From: Rugosibacter sp. | GTDB taxonomy: Bacteria; Pseudomonadota; Gammaproteobacteria; Burkholderiales; Rhodocyclaceae | Length of the DNA stretch: 64,000 nt | Reading direction: 5' to 3' | Assembly (NCBI GenBank): GCA_030645365.1 | Contig: JAUSMB010000041.1 | Span: 16,085-80,084, forward strand | In this document: positions 9,661-17,604 of the stretch, piece by piece | Layout of the letters: each line of letters begins with the position of its first letter | Numbering within the stretch: the stretch's first letter is position 1 | The notes under the pieces: model-generated | Seen by the model: the letters and a program-made list of their open reading frames with translations, nothing else | Databases searched by the model: none | Told to the model about the DNA's origin: nothing | Translations under genes and position numbers: made by a program

Positions 9661-10131
9661 TCAAGCCAGCGCCCGCGAGGCGTCGTGAATCGCCGCACGG
9701 ATACGATGATAGGTGGCGCAGCGGCAGATATTGCCTGCCATTGCCGTGTCGATATCTGCATCGGTCGGTTTGGGATTACTGGTGAGCAATGCAACAGCCG
9801 ACATGATTTGTCCGGACTGGCAGTAACCGCATTGCACGACATCCAGTTTTTCCCAGGCGGCTTGCACGGCACGGGCTGCTTTGTTACCGGTCTTTGCCGT
9901 GGGCAAACCCTCAATGGTCGTGACGCGCTGGCCAACGGCTGCGGAAACCGGTGTAACGCAAGAACGAGTTGGCGCACCATTAAGCAACACGGTGCACGCG
10001 CCGCAGGCCGCAATGCCACATCCATATTTGGTGCCAGTGAGTTGGAGCGTATCGCGCAAAGCCCACAGCAAAGCGGTATCGGGTTCCACATCGAGCTTGT
10101 GATTTTGCCCGTTGATGTTCAAAGTCGGCAT
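9661..10131 (-). CDS. (2Fe-2S)-binding subunit of the Mo-hydroxylase (IorA-like)
   Basis: A 156-residue electron-transfer subunit. The plant-ferredoxin-type cluster ligands appear in [17 protein letters not shown] with a fourth cysteine in TRSC. The second, helical 2Fe-2S domain has [10 protein letters not shown] and [13 protein letters not shown] set the start at ATG 10131 because GGGAGATC precedes it; the open frame runs 13 codons further upstream. It is the first gene of the Mo-hydroxylase operon and lies 12 bases ahead of the large subunit. Confidence 0.92.
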   Translation of the reverse strand: MPTLNINGQNHKLDVEPDTALLWALRDTLQLTGTKYGCGIAACGACTVLLNGAPTRSCVTPVSAAVGQRVTTIEGLPTAKTGNKAARAVQAAWEKLDVVQCGYCQSGQIMSAVALLTSNPKPTDADIDTAMAGNICRCATYHRIRAAIHDASRALA

Positions 10132-10312
10132 AGTGATCTCCCTGTATTGAAAGGCTGAGAAACAGCGCAATGGTCTAATTATTATCTTAATCCAAGTCGA
10201 TTACAAAATTCCCGCAAAGACATGGCATGCCGTAGGCAAAAAATTTTCTGCTAGTTTGCATTCTCGTCAAAACAAGACGGCGATAACACCAGAAACTGTT
10301 AGAATTTGCGCC

Positions 10313-10414
10313 GCGGCGGGTCTCCCCGCATTGTAGGGTGGTGAACCTGGTCAGGTCCGGAAGGAAGCAGCCACAGCCGCTTTCTGCAAGTGCCGGGGAT
10401 CAGGCTCGCCGCCC
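10313..10414 (+). ncRNA. ffs: Signal recognition particle RNA, small bacterial type (4.5S)
   Basis: The conserved core GGTCAGGTCCGGAAGGAAGC is intact at about 10350-10369, with the matching GTGCCGGGG strand at 10390-10398. The ends pair (GCGGCG at 10313-10318 with CGCCGC at 10407-10412). A T-run follows directly at 10415-10423 and should end transcription. It lies just ahead of dnaX, a common arrangement. Confidence 0.95.
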
Positions 10415-10498
10415 TTATTTTTTGAATGTGTACTAAATTGTGTACAACATTAAGCTGCGTCATACTTTTGCGCAGTTTTTGCTTGGTAAAATCAGCGC

Positions 10499-12208
10499 AT
10501 GAGTTATCAGGTACTCGCTCGTAAATGGCGCCCTAAATCGTTTGCCACGCTGGTCGGGCAAGAGCACGTCGTGCGTGCGCTGACGCATGCGCTGGAACAA
10601 AATCGGCTGCATCACGCGTATTTGTTCACTGGTACGCGCGGCGTGGGTAAAACCACCTTGGCGCGCATCATGGCCAAAGCGCTCAATTGCGAAACGGGTG
10701 TCACTTCAACGCCTTGCGGGGTATGCGCTTCTTGCACGGAGATCGATAGCGGGCGATTTATTGATTACATCGAGCTGGATGCCGCGTCGAATCGCGGCGT
10801 GGATGATATGACCCAGCTGCTTGATCGCGCAACCTATGCGCCAACGAGTGGCCGCTACAAAGTTTACGTCATTGACGAAGTACATCAGCTCTCCGGGCAT
10901 GCTTTTAATGCCATGCTGAAAACGCTGGAAGAACCCCCGGCGCACGTCAAATTCATTCTCGCAACGACCGATCCGCAAAAAATCCCGGTGACGGTGCTGT
11001 CACGCTGCCTGCAATTCAATTTGAAGCAGATGTCGCAAACCTCGATTGTGGACCATTTATCGCAGGTGTTGGTGGCTGAAACCATTCCGTTCGAGCTACC
11101 CGCGCTGCGTCATCTGGCCAAAGGCGCAGCAGGCAGCATGCGTGATGCGCTCTCGCTGCTGGATCAAGCCATTGCCCATGGCGCTGGCCACGTTACCGAA
11201 GAGAGTGTGCGTGCCATGCTGGGCACGGTGGGCGACGAGTATTTATTCACCCTGCTGGATGGTTTGTTGGCACAGGATATTCACGCCATGCTGGCAGTGG
11301 CAAAACAGATGGATGCCGGGAGTTTTTCGTTTGATGGGGGCTTGCAAGAATTAGCCACGTTGTTTCACCGCATTGCGCTCGCTCAATTTGCGCCCGAGGC
11401 CTTGACGGATGAAGCAGAGCGTAGCCGTTTAACTGTTTATGCGCAGGCACTGGATGCTGAATTTTTGCAACTGGCGTATCAAATTGCTATCCATGGTCGG
11501 GATGAGCTGGCATTGGCACCGGATGAATATGCTGGTTTTGTCATGACTTTGCTTCGCTTGCATGCGTTTCGGCCTGAGCGCAATGGGTCGAATGTGCCAA
11601 ATGGATCGACTGCATCGGCTACCGCGCTTGCAACACCCGTCAAGTCTGCGCCAGTAAAAATATCACCGCCCAAGGCTGCGCCTGTCGCGGCTTCCCAAGG
11701 AAACACCCAGAACACGGTATCAAGTACCGCCCCCCAAGAGGACTTGCTTTGCGGCGTATTACCAGCGCCGACTTTTGCCAAGACGCCAATGAGTGTTCCA
11801 GTGCCTAGCACGCCAGCCCATTCAGACGACGACTGGCACACTCAGGTGGCGAAACTCTCGCTAACCGGTATGGCCAAGCAGCTTGCGCAGCACTGCGACC
11901 TCACGCAGCTGACCGACACCGCCATCCTGTTGCGGCTGTCCCCGGTGCATAAGCATTTGCTCGGTACGGTGCAGCAAGACAAACTTCAGGCGGAGTTGCA
12001 ATCCCATTACGGACGCAAGCTGCGTCTGGAAATCGAAGTCGCCGAGCCTGCCAGCCTGACCCCGGCTGATCGTATCCGCTCCACGCAGCGTGAGCATCAA
12101 GATCGCGCAATTGCTGCCATTGAACAAGACCCTTTCGTGCGTGAAGTGGTCGATCTGTTTGATGCCAGCATTGATGAATCAACCATTAAATCAGTGGCAA
12201 ATCAGTAA
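10499..12208 (+). CDS. dnaX: DNA polymerase III subunits gamma and tau
   Basis: A 569-residue clamp-loader ATPase that opens the sliding clamp and holds polymerase cores together. The N-terminus MSYQVLARKWRPKSFATLVG is diagnostic. Next come Walker A (GTRGVGKTT), a zinc-binding cysteine group (CETGVTSTPCGVCASC) and Walker B (YVIDEVHQLS). A Pro/Ala/Ser-rich linker spans about residues 360-440, followed by the tau C-terminal domain. I saw no obvious frameshift slippery site. A dispersed element sits in the linker and is read as VLPAPTF. ybaB and recR follow in the usual order. Confidence 0.97.
   Translation: MSYQVLARKWRPKSFATLVGQEHVVRALTHALEQNRLHHAYLFTGTRGVGKTTLARIMAKALNCETGVTSTPCGVCASCTEIDSGRFIDYIELDAASNRGVDDMTQLLDRATYAPTSGRYKVYVIDEVHQLSGHAFNAMLKTLEEPPAHVKFILATTDPQKIPVTVLSRCLQFNLKQMSQTSIVDHLSQVLVAETIPFELPALRHLAKGAAGSMRDALSLLDQAIAHGAGHVTEESVRAMLGTVGDEYLFTLLDGLLAQDIHAMLAVAKQMDAGSFSFDGGLQELATLFHRIALAQFAPEALTDEAERSRLTVYAQALDAEFLQLAYQIAIHGRDELALAPDEYAGFVMTLLRLHAFRPERNGSNVPNGSTASATALATPVKSAPVKISPPKAAPVAASQGNTQNTVSSTAPQEDLLCGVLPAPTFAKTPMSVPVPSTPAHSDDDWHTQVAKLSLTGMAKQLAQHCDLTQLTDTAILLRLSPVHKHLLGTVQQDKLQAELQSHYGRKLRLEIEVAEPASLTPADRIRSTQREHQDRAIAAIEQDPFVREVVDLFDASIDESTIKSVANQ
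11754..11776 (-). repeat. Dispersed 13-bp-core element, copy 3 (inside dnaX)
   Basis: Minus-strand core AAAAGTCGGCGCT with tail GGTAATACGCC. It is antisense to dnaX and translated as VLPAPTF in the flexible linker near residues 419-426. Confidence 0.9.
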
Positions 12209-12224
12209 ATAAGGAGTAGTGAGC

Positions 12225-12548
12225 ATGATGAAAGGTGGCATTGCCGGATTAATGAAGCAAGCGCAACAAATGCAAACCAACATGGCTAAAGCGCAAGAAG
12301 CATTGGCCTTGCTGGATGTGGAAGGCCAGTCAGGTGCTGGAGCCGTGAAGGTGGTCATGTCTTGCAAGCATGAGGTCAAGCGCGTGACAATTGATCCTTC
12401 AGTGATGGATGATAAGGAAATGCTCGAAGATTTAATCGCTGCAGCGATGAATGATGCCAATCGACGTGCCGAAGCGATTACCACTGAAAAGATGAGTGGA
12501 TTTACCGCAGGGATGTCATTGCCACCGGGCTTTAAACTGCCTTTTTGA
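12225..12548 (+). CDS. ybaB: YbaB/EbfC family nucleoid-associated protein
   Basis: A 107-residue DNA-binding protein of the YbaB/EbfC family, dimeric and nucleoid-associated. It is recognised by [17 protein letters not shown] at the N-terminus, the [18 protein letters not shown] strand and the Gly/Pro-rich end ([10 protein letters not shown]). AAGGAG at 12211-12216 lies eight bases before the ATG at 12225, so I prefer it to the GTG at 12219. It is the middle gene of dnaX-ybaB-recR. Confidence 0.95.
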   Translation: MMKGGIAGLMKQAQQMQTNMAKAQEALALLDVEGQSGAGAVKVVMSCKHEVKRVTIDPSVMDDKEMLEDLIAAAMNDANRRAEAITTEKMSGFTAGMSLPPGFKLPF

Positions 12549-12621
12549 GCAGGACGTTAGAAAACTGCCGAAACCTATTGACGTATCGTATAGGCGAGTA
12601 ATTTCCATTTGAGACATCCGC

Positions 12622-13221
12622 ATGCCAGCCAGCACTAGCCTGGAAGAACTGATCGAGGCATTGCGCGGCTTGCCCGGCGTCGGCCCCAAGGCGTCGCAGC
12701 GCATGGCTTATCACCTGCTGCAGCGTAACCGGCGCGGTGCTGACCGGCTTGCCCGTGCGCTTGATTCGGCTTTGCATAATTTGCATCACTGCAACCGTTG
12801 CAACAATTTTACCGAACAGGAAATTTGCGAGCGCTGCCTTTCCACGCGTCGCGACCCGGCGCAGTTATGCATCGTTGAAATGCCGATTGATCTGAACAGC
12901 ATGGAGCAAACGCAAGCTTATAACGGGCTTTATTATGTACTGATGGGCCGCTTGTCTCCGCTGGACGGCATTGGCCCGACAGAGCTGGCATTTGGCCGCT
13001 TGATTGCGCGAGCCACGGATGGCGTGGTTAAAGAAGTGATTCTCGCTACGAATTTCACGAATGAAGGTGAAGCCACAGCGCATTATCTGTCCGAGCTGCT
13101 GCATGCGCGCGATATCAAGGTGAGCCGCATTGCGCGCGGCTTGCCGGTCGGTGGCGAGCTGGAGTTTTCCGATGCGGCCACTGTCGCACAGGCCTTGCGC
13201 GAACGGCGAGACTTTGACTAG
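12622..13221 (+). CDS. recR: Recombination mediator protein RecR
   Basis: A 199-residue RecFOR-pathway protein that helps load RecA on gapped DNA. Visible parts are the helix-hairpin-helix ([16 protein letters not shown]), a four-cysteine zinc finger ([16 protein letters not shown]), the Toprim segment ([16 protein letters not shown]) and the C-terminal [10 protein letters not shown]. Length matches the family. It closes the dnaX-ybaB-recR unit. Confidence 0.97.
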   Translation: MPASTSLEELIEALRGLPGVGPKASQRMAYHLLQRNRRGADRLARALDSALHNLHHCNRCNNFTEQEICERCLSTRRDPAQLCIVEMPIDLNSMEQTQAYNGLYYVLMGRLSPLDGIGPTELAFGRLIARATDGVVKEVILATNFTNEGEATAHYLSELLHARDIKVSRIARGLPVGGELEFSDAATVAQALRERRDFD

Positions 13222-13316
13222 TCTCCAAGTCGGCGGGATTATTTGGTGCAGGCACGCGCGTACCTGAGGTGTCTACAAAATTAAGACACTATCTATCTGT
13301 AATTATTAGACTATTT

Positions 13317-13335
13317 TTATCGGAATAGGCGATAA
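13317..13335. promoter_or_regulatory. Inverted repeat upstream of petA, possible operator
   Basis: TTATCG at 13317-13322 pairs with CGATAA at 13330-13335 across 7 bases. A second short palindrome (AATCTC at 13352-13357, GAGATT at 13363-13368) lies between a weak -35 (TTTAAT, 13349) and a -10-like TACAAT (13372-13377). This 209-base gap precedes the petABC operon, so it should hold its promoter. No regulator can be named. Confidence 0.3.
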
Positions 13336-13430
13336 ATTGAGCAAAGGCTTTAATCTCGAACGGAGATTCGTTACAATGGAAAGCTTAGGTGATTTAAGCG
13401 ACATTTTTAGCAATTTTCAGGGAAAACAAC

Positions 13431-14030
13431 ATGAGCAATGACGGAAAAGTCGATTGCAGCCGGCGGCGGCTTTTGGTGGCCACTGCAACAATCGGTGGTT
13501 TGGGTGGCGTAGCGGCGGCTGTGCCGTTTGTGGCCAGTATGATGCCCTCCGAGCGCGCTAAAGCAGCAGGTGCGCCGGTTGAGGTGGATATCAGCAAGTT
13601 GGCTCCCGGACAAATGATGACGGTTGAGTGGCGTGGTAAGCCGGTGTGGATTATCAATCGCACTCCAGAGCAGCTGGCATCACTTAAGACTACCGATACA
13701 AAAGTGAGTGATCCCAAGTCGGATAAAAAGCAGCAGCCGGATTACTGCAAGAATGAAACTCGCTCTATCAAGCCCAGCATTTTGGTTGCTGTAGGTATTT
13801 GTACCCACTTGGGTTGTTCACCTTCCGAAAAGTTCAAGACAGGCGCTGAATCCGGTGTGGAGCCTGATTGGGTAGGGGGATTTATTTGTCCGTGTCACGG
13901 CTCGACGTTTGATTTGGCGGGGCGCGTTTATAAGAGCAAACCTGCGCCTGATAATCTGGAAGTGCCACCGCATATGTACCTTGGCGATGCACGCATTGTT
14001 ATTGGCGAAGATAAGGGAGTCAAGGCATGA
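13431..14030 (+). CDS. petA: Ubiquinol-cytochrome c reductase iron-sulfur (Rieske) subunit
   Basis: A 199-residue Rieske protein of the cytochrome bc1 complex; it passes electrons from ubiquinol to cytochrome c1. The N-terminus has a Tat-type signal/anchor (CSRRRLLVATATIGGLGGVA). The 2Fe-2S ligands are in CTHLGCSP and CPCHGSTFD, including the disulfide cysteines. The Rieske fold continues to the end (YLGDARIVIGED). Its stop overlaps the petB start by four bases, so the three bc1 genes form a tight operon. Confidence 0.97.
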   Translation: MSNDGKVDCSRRRLLVATATIGGLGGVAAAVPFVASMMPSERAKAAGAPVEVDISKLAPGQMMTVEWRGKPVWIINRTPEQLASLKTTDTKVSDPKSDKKQQPDYCKNETRSIKPSILVAVGICTHLGCSPSEKFKTGAESGVEPDWVGGFICPCHGSTFDLAGRVYKSKPAPDNLEVPPHMYLGDARIVIGEDKGVKA

Positions 14031-15322
14031 GCGTCGTAAACACCAAACTCAAAGACCTGCTTGGCTGGGTTGATGAGCGGTTTCCGTTAACTTCCAACTG
14101 GAAGGCGCATCTATCTGAATACTATGCGCCAAAAAATTTCAACTTCTGGTATTTCTTTGGCTCGCTAGCCCTTTTAGTTCTAGTGATACAGATCGTGACC
14201 GGTATTTTCCTGGTCATGCATTTCAAGCCTGATGCTTCGCTAAATGCTGCCGGCGTTCCGGTGGCGTTTGCCAGCGTTGAATACATCATGCGCGATGTGC
14301 CCTGGGGCTGGTTGATTCGTTACATGCACTCTACGGGCGCTTCGGCGTTTTTCATTGTGGTCTACATGCATATGTTTCGCGGTATGCTGTATGGCTCGTA
14401 CCGCAAGCCACGCGAGCTGATCTGGATTTTCGGCATGCTGATTTTCCTGTGCTTGATGGCCGAGGCTTTCTTTGGTTATTTATTGCCCTGGGGACAGATG
14501 TCTTATTGGGGTGCGCAGGTCATTGTCAATCTGTTCTCTGCCATTCCTTTTGTCGGGCCGGATCTTTCACTGTGGATTCGCGGCGATTATGTCGTCGGCG
14601 ACGCTACGCTGAACCGCTTTTTTGCGTTTCACGTGATTGCGGTGCCCCTTGTGCTGGTGGGCCTTGTGGTGGCACATATTCTTGCGCTGCATGAAGTGGG
14701 TTCCAATAATCCGGATGGCATTGAAATCAAGAAGAAAAAAGACGCCAAGGGAATTCCATTGGATGGTATCCCGTTTCATCCGTATTACACGGTGAAAGAC
14801 ATCATGGGTGTAGTCGTATTTTTAATGGCTTTTTCACTCATCGTGTTTTTTGCGCCGGAGGTTGGCGGCTACTTTCTTGAATACAACAACTTCTTCCCGG
14901 CTAACCCGCTGCAAACCCCGCCGCATATTGCGCCGGTATGGTATTTCACGCCGTTCTATTCCATTTTGCGCGCTGTGACTTATCCGCTCTTTGGGATTGA
15001 TGCCAAGTTTTGGGGCGTCGTTGCGATGGGTGCCTCGGCCATGATTTTTGTTTTATTACCTTGGCTTGATCGCAGCCCGGCAAAATCGATTCGCTATCGT
15101 GGCCCAATCTATAAAACGTTTCTGGTGGCTTTTGTGATCAGCTTTTTTGTATTGGGTTATCTCGGCGTGTTGCCACAAACCCCAGTACGTACGCTGATTT
15201 CACAAATATGTTCAGTCATCTATTTTGCCTTCTTCCTGCTTATGCCGATTTATAGCAGTATTGATAAATGCAAACCCGAACCCGATCGTGTGACGTCTTC
15301 AGGGCATGGGGTGAACAAATGA
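14027..15322 (+). CDS. petB: Cytochrome b of the bc1 complex
   Basis: A 431-residue integral membrane protein that binds two b-type hemes and holds the two quinone sites. Recognisable segments are MHFKPDASLNAAG, WGWLIRYMHSTGASAFFIVV, FFGYLLPWGQMSYWGAQV and the Qo-site motif PVWYFTPFYSILRAV. About eight hydrophobic segments are visible. The ATGA overlap with petC (15319-15322) indicates coupled translation. Confidence 0.97.
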   Translation: MSVVNTKLKDLLGWVDERFPLTSNWKAHLSEYYAPKNFNFWYFFGSLALLVLVIQIVTGIFLVMHFKPDASLNAAGVPVAFASVEYIMRDVPWGWLIRYMHSTGASAFFIVVYMHMFRGMLYGSYRKPRELIWIFGMLIFLCLMAEAFFGYLLPWGQMSYWGAQVIVNLFSAIPFVGPDLSLWIRGDYVVGDATLNRFFAFHVIAVPLVLVGLVVAHILALHEVGSNNPDGIEIKKKKDAKGIPLDGIPFHPYYTVKDIMGVVVFLMAFSLIVFFAPEVGGYFLEYNNFFPANPLQTPPHIAPVWYFTPFYSILRAVTYPLFGIDAKFWGVVAMGASAMIFVLLPWLDRSPAKSIRYRGPIYKTFLVAFVISFFVLGYLGVLPQTPVRTLISQICSVIYFAFFLLMPIYSSIDKCKPEPDRVTSSGHGVNK

Positions 15323-16053
15323 AGAAACTGGTCACTTCCCTTTTCATTTCCCTCGCCACGTCGCTTCTTTTTGTGCCTTCACTGGCCATGGCTAGTGAAA
15401 CAGAACTGCATCTTGATCGTGCGCCGGATCGCTCAGGTGATAAAGCTGCATTGCAAAATGGTGCCAAGATTTTTGTCAATTACTGTTTGAACTGCCATTC
15501 TGCGTCTTACATGCGCTATAACCGCTTGCAGGATATTGGTCTGACTGATCAGCAGATCAAGGATAATCTGTTGTTTACTGCGGACAAAGTAGGCGAGTCG
15601 ATGAGCATAACTATGCGACGCGATGAGGCTAAAGAATGGTTCGGTATTGCGCCACCTGATCTAACTGTTATCGCTCGTGCTCGGGCCTCCGGGTTCGGTT
15701 CTGGTGCTGATTGGCTATACACGTATTTGCGCGGGTTTTATCGTGACAGCGAACGGCCTACCGGCTGGAACAATACTGTGTTTGAAAATGTCGGCATGCC
15801 CCACGTACTTTGGGAGTTGCAGGGTGAACAAGTCTTGGGTGAAGATCACAAGCTCACCTTGGCTACTCCAGGCAAGATGAAACCACAGGCGTATGACGAC
15901 ATGGTGGCTGATCTGGTTGGGTTTTTACAATATATGGGCGAACCAGGTGCTGCAAAGCGCAAGAGCCTTGGCTGGATAGTTTTACTTTTTCTAGGTGTTT
16001 TATTTGTCTTGGCGTATGCGCTGAAACGCGAATACTGGAAAGATATTCATTAA
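15319..16053 (+). CDS. petC: Cytochrome c1
   Basis: A 244-residue heme protein of the bc1 complex. A signal peptide (MKKLVTSLFISLATSLLF...LAMAS) precedes the single heme motif CLNCH in NYCLNCHSASYMRYNRL. A later Met (VGMPHVLWELQ) is the likely axial ligand, and a C-terminal membrane anchor ends in YALKREYWKDIH. I chose ATG 15319, which overlaps the petB stop. A longer upstream frame exists but would lie inside petB. Confidence 0.96.
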   Translation: MKKLVTSLFISLATSLLFVPSLAMASETELHLDRAPDRSGDKAALQNGAKIFVNYCLNCHSASYMRYNRLQDIGLTDQQIKDNLLFTADKVGESMSITMRRDEAKEWFGIAPPDLTVIARARASGFGSGADWLYTYLRGFYRDSERPTGWNNTVFENVGMPHVLWELQGEQVLGEDHKLTLATPGKMKPQAYDDMVADLVGFLQYMGEPGAAKRKSLGWIVLLFLGVLFVLAYALKREYWKDIH

Positions 16054-16064
16054 CTTTATAGGTA

Positions 16065-16748
16065 ATGGCAACTATGGGACATCGAGAAATGAATGCACCA
16101 CCCGTGCGTAAGGTCGTGCGTGATGCGGATTATTCCTGGGGCACTAGCGCAATGATGAACTTGTATTCGGGGACAACCTGTCCCTTCAGTCATCGCTGCC
16201 GCATTGTCTTATACGAAAAGCAGATGGATTTTCAGGTGATTGATGTTGACCTTCTGAACAAACCAGAAGAAATAGCGATTATCAACCCTTACAACCATGT
16301 GCCCGTACTGGTGGACCGCGATCTGGTGTTGTATGAGTCCAACATTATCAATGAATATATTGATGAGCGTTTCCCCCATCCGCAATTGATGCCGCCGGAT
16401 CCACAAACACGCGCCAAGGCTCGCCAGCTGTTGTTCACAATGGAACATGAGCTGTTCAGCCATGTGCCGGTACTGGAGAAAAATCTGAAAACAGCCGATA
16501 AATCGCGCCTGCATATTCGCGACAGGCTGGTTGATTTATCCAGTATGTTCAACAAACAAAAGTATCTAATGGCTGATGAGTTTTCCATGCTTGATGTGGC
16601 GATTGCCCCGTTGCTATGGCGTCTGGATCATTATGGTATTGAGTTGCCTAAAACTGCATCGTCATTGATGAAATATGCCGAGCGTATTTTCTCTCGACAA
16701 GGTTTCATCGATGCATTGACGCCAACAGAAAAAGCGATGCGCCGATAA
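16065..16748 (+). CDS. sspA: Stringent starvation protein A (GST-like RNA polymerase-associated protein)
   Basis: A glutathione-transferase-fold protein that binds RNA polymerase and has no GST activity in studied relatives. The family core begins MMNLYSGTTCPFSHRCRIVL and continues NPYNHVPVLVDRDLVLYES and EYIDERFPHPQLMP. The open frame starts at ATG 16065, but homologues usually begin at the MMNLYSG position (ATG 16152), so the first 29 residues may not be translated. It lies 11 bases after petC and is followed by sspB, the usual betaproteobacterial order. Confidence 0.92.
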   Translation: MATMGHREMNAPPVRKVVRDADYSWGTSAMMNLYSGTTCPFSHRCRIVLYEKQMDFQVIDVDLLNKPEEIAIINPYNHVPVLVDRDLVLYESNIINEYIDERFPHPQLMPPDPQTRAKARQLLFTMEHELFSHVPVLEKNLKTADKSRLHIRDRLVDLSSMFNKQKYLMADEFSMLDVAIAPLLWRLDHYGIELPKTASSLMKYAERIFSRQGFIDALTPTEKAMRR

Positions 16749-16853
16749 ATTTTCATGCGTCTGATGCCGTGCGCTGCTTTTTTATAGTGTGTTTCGCACG
16801 GCATTCATCGTACTGTTTTTGCTATACCGCGACATCTTTAGTCTAACCAGGCC

Positions 16854-17393
16854 ATGCAATCAACCAAACCCTATCTGATTCGTGCGCTACATGAATGGTG
16901 TATCGACCAGGGCTTTACGCCTTACCTTTCGGTGGTTGTGGATGCAATGACGCGTGCACCGGCAGAGTTCATCAAGAATGGTGAAATCGTTTTTAATATC
17001 GGGCTGGATGCAACGAATCAATTACAGCTCGGTAATGACGAAATCACGTTTCAAGGGCGGTTTAGTGGCAAGGTTTTCCCGGTCATTGTGCCTATTGCTC
17101 GCGTAGCGGCCATTTATGCACGTGAGAGCAGTGAGGGGATGGCATTTGAGGTAACGGAATCAGTTTTGCCCACATTACCTGCGGATTCAGCAACGACATT
17201 GAAAACTAAGCCGCCTATGCTATCTTCTGTCGAGCGCGAACCAGCGGCTAAAGAAAATTCGGAAAACCCGGAAAACCCGGAAAATCCGGCGAGTACTCCG
17301 GCGGCGAAAAATATGGAAGGTGGCGCAACCGATACATCACTTACCAAATCACTTGCCTCACCTAATCGCCCGGCACTCACGCGAATCAAGTAA
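16854..17393 (+). CDS. sspB: ClpXP protease specificity-enhancing factor SspB
   Basis: A 179-residue adaptor that delivers ssrA-tagged proteins to ClpXP. The substrate-binding domain covers about residues 1-105 (KPYLIRALHEWCIDQGFTPY, then FSGKVFPVIVPIARVAAIYA). An unstructured, acidic and Pro-rich tail follows, including three imperfect E-N-P repeats at 17257-17289 encoded by 9-bp tandem units. The tail normally ends in a short ClpX-binding motif. Neighbour sspA supports the call. Confidence 0.95.
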   Translation: MQSTKPYLIRALHEWCIDQGFTPYLSVVVDAMTRAPAEFIKNGEIVFNIGLDATNQLQLGNDEITFQGRFSGKVFPVIVPIARVAAIYARESSEGMAFEVTESVLPTLPADSATTLKTKPPMLSSVEREPAAKENSENPENPENPASTPAAKNMEGGATDTSLTKSLASPNRPALTRIK

Positions 17394-17411
17394 ACAAAAC
17401 TGCAAACGGGC

Positions 17412-17487
17412 TGGTGCCCTCGAGCAGAATCGAACTGCTGACCTACCGCTTAGGAGGCGGTCGCTCTATCCACTGAGCTACGAAGGC
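17412..17487 (-). tRNA. tRNA-Arg (anticodon CCT)
   Basis: Read on the minus strand: acceptor stem GCCTTCG pairs with CGAGGGC, D-loop AGCTCAGTGGATAGAG, anticodon stem ACCGC/GCGGT around the loop CTCCTAA, T-loop GTTCGAATC, and an encoded CCA end. Length is 76. The anticodon CCT reads AGG codons. Confidence 0.96.
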
Positions 17488-17540
17488 GCGCCGCGAATTC
17501 TAACCGTTCACCTATGATTTCGCAGCTTTCGCTGCACACT

Positions 17541-17578
17541 CAAGTCACACTTTCTTCATCAAGTCACACTTTCTTCAT
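17541..17578. repeat. Perfect tandem duplication of 19 bp
   Basis: CAAGTCACACTTTCTTCAT occurs twice in a row between the tRNA-Arg 5' side and the ABC-F gene. No function is evident. Confidence 0.9.
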
Positions 17579-17604
17579 TCTCACTTCATGTCTTAAAAAA
17601 TCTT

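Noticed and set aside
10881..11700. Search for a programmed frameshift in dnaX
   Set aside because: No A-AAA-AAG type slippery site with a following hairpin was found by eye.
17257..17289. Short tandem repeat in sspB considered as a CRISPR or regulatory repeat
   Set aside because: It is a 9-bp coding repeat (E-N-P) in the disordered tail, with no spacers.
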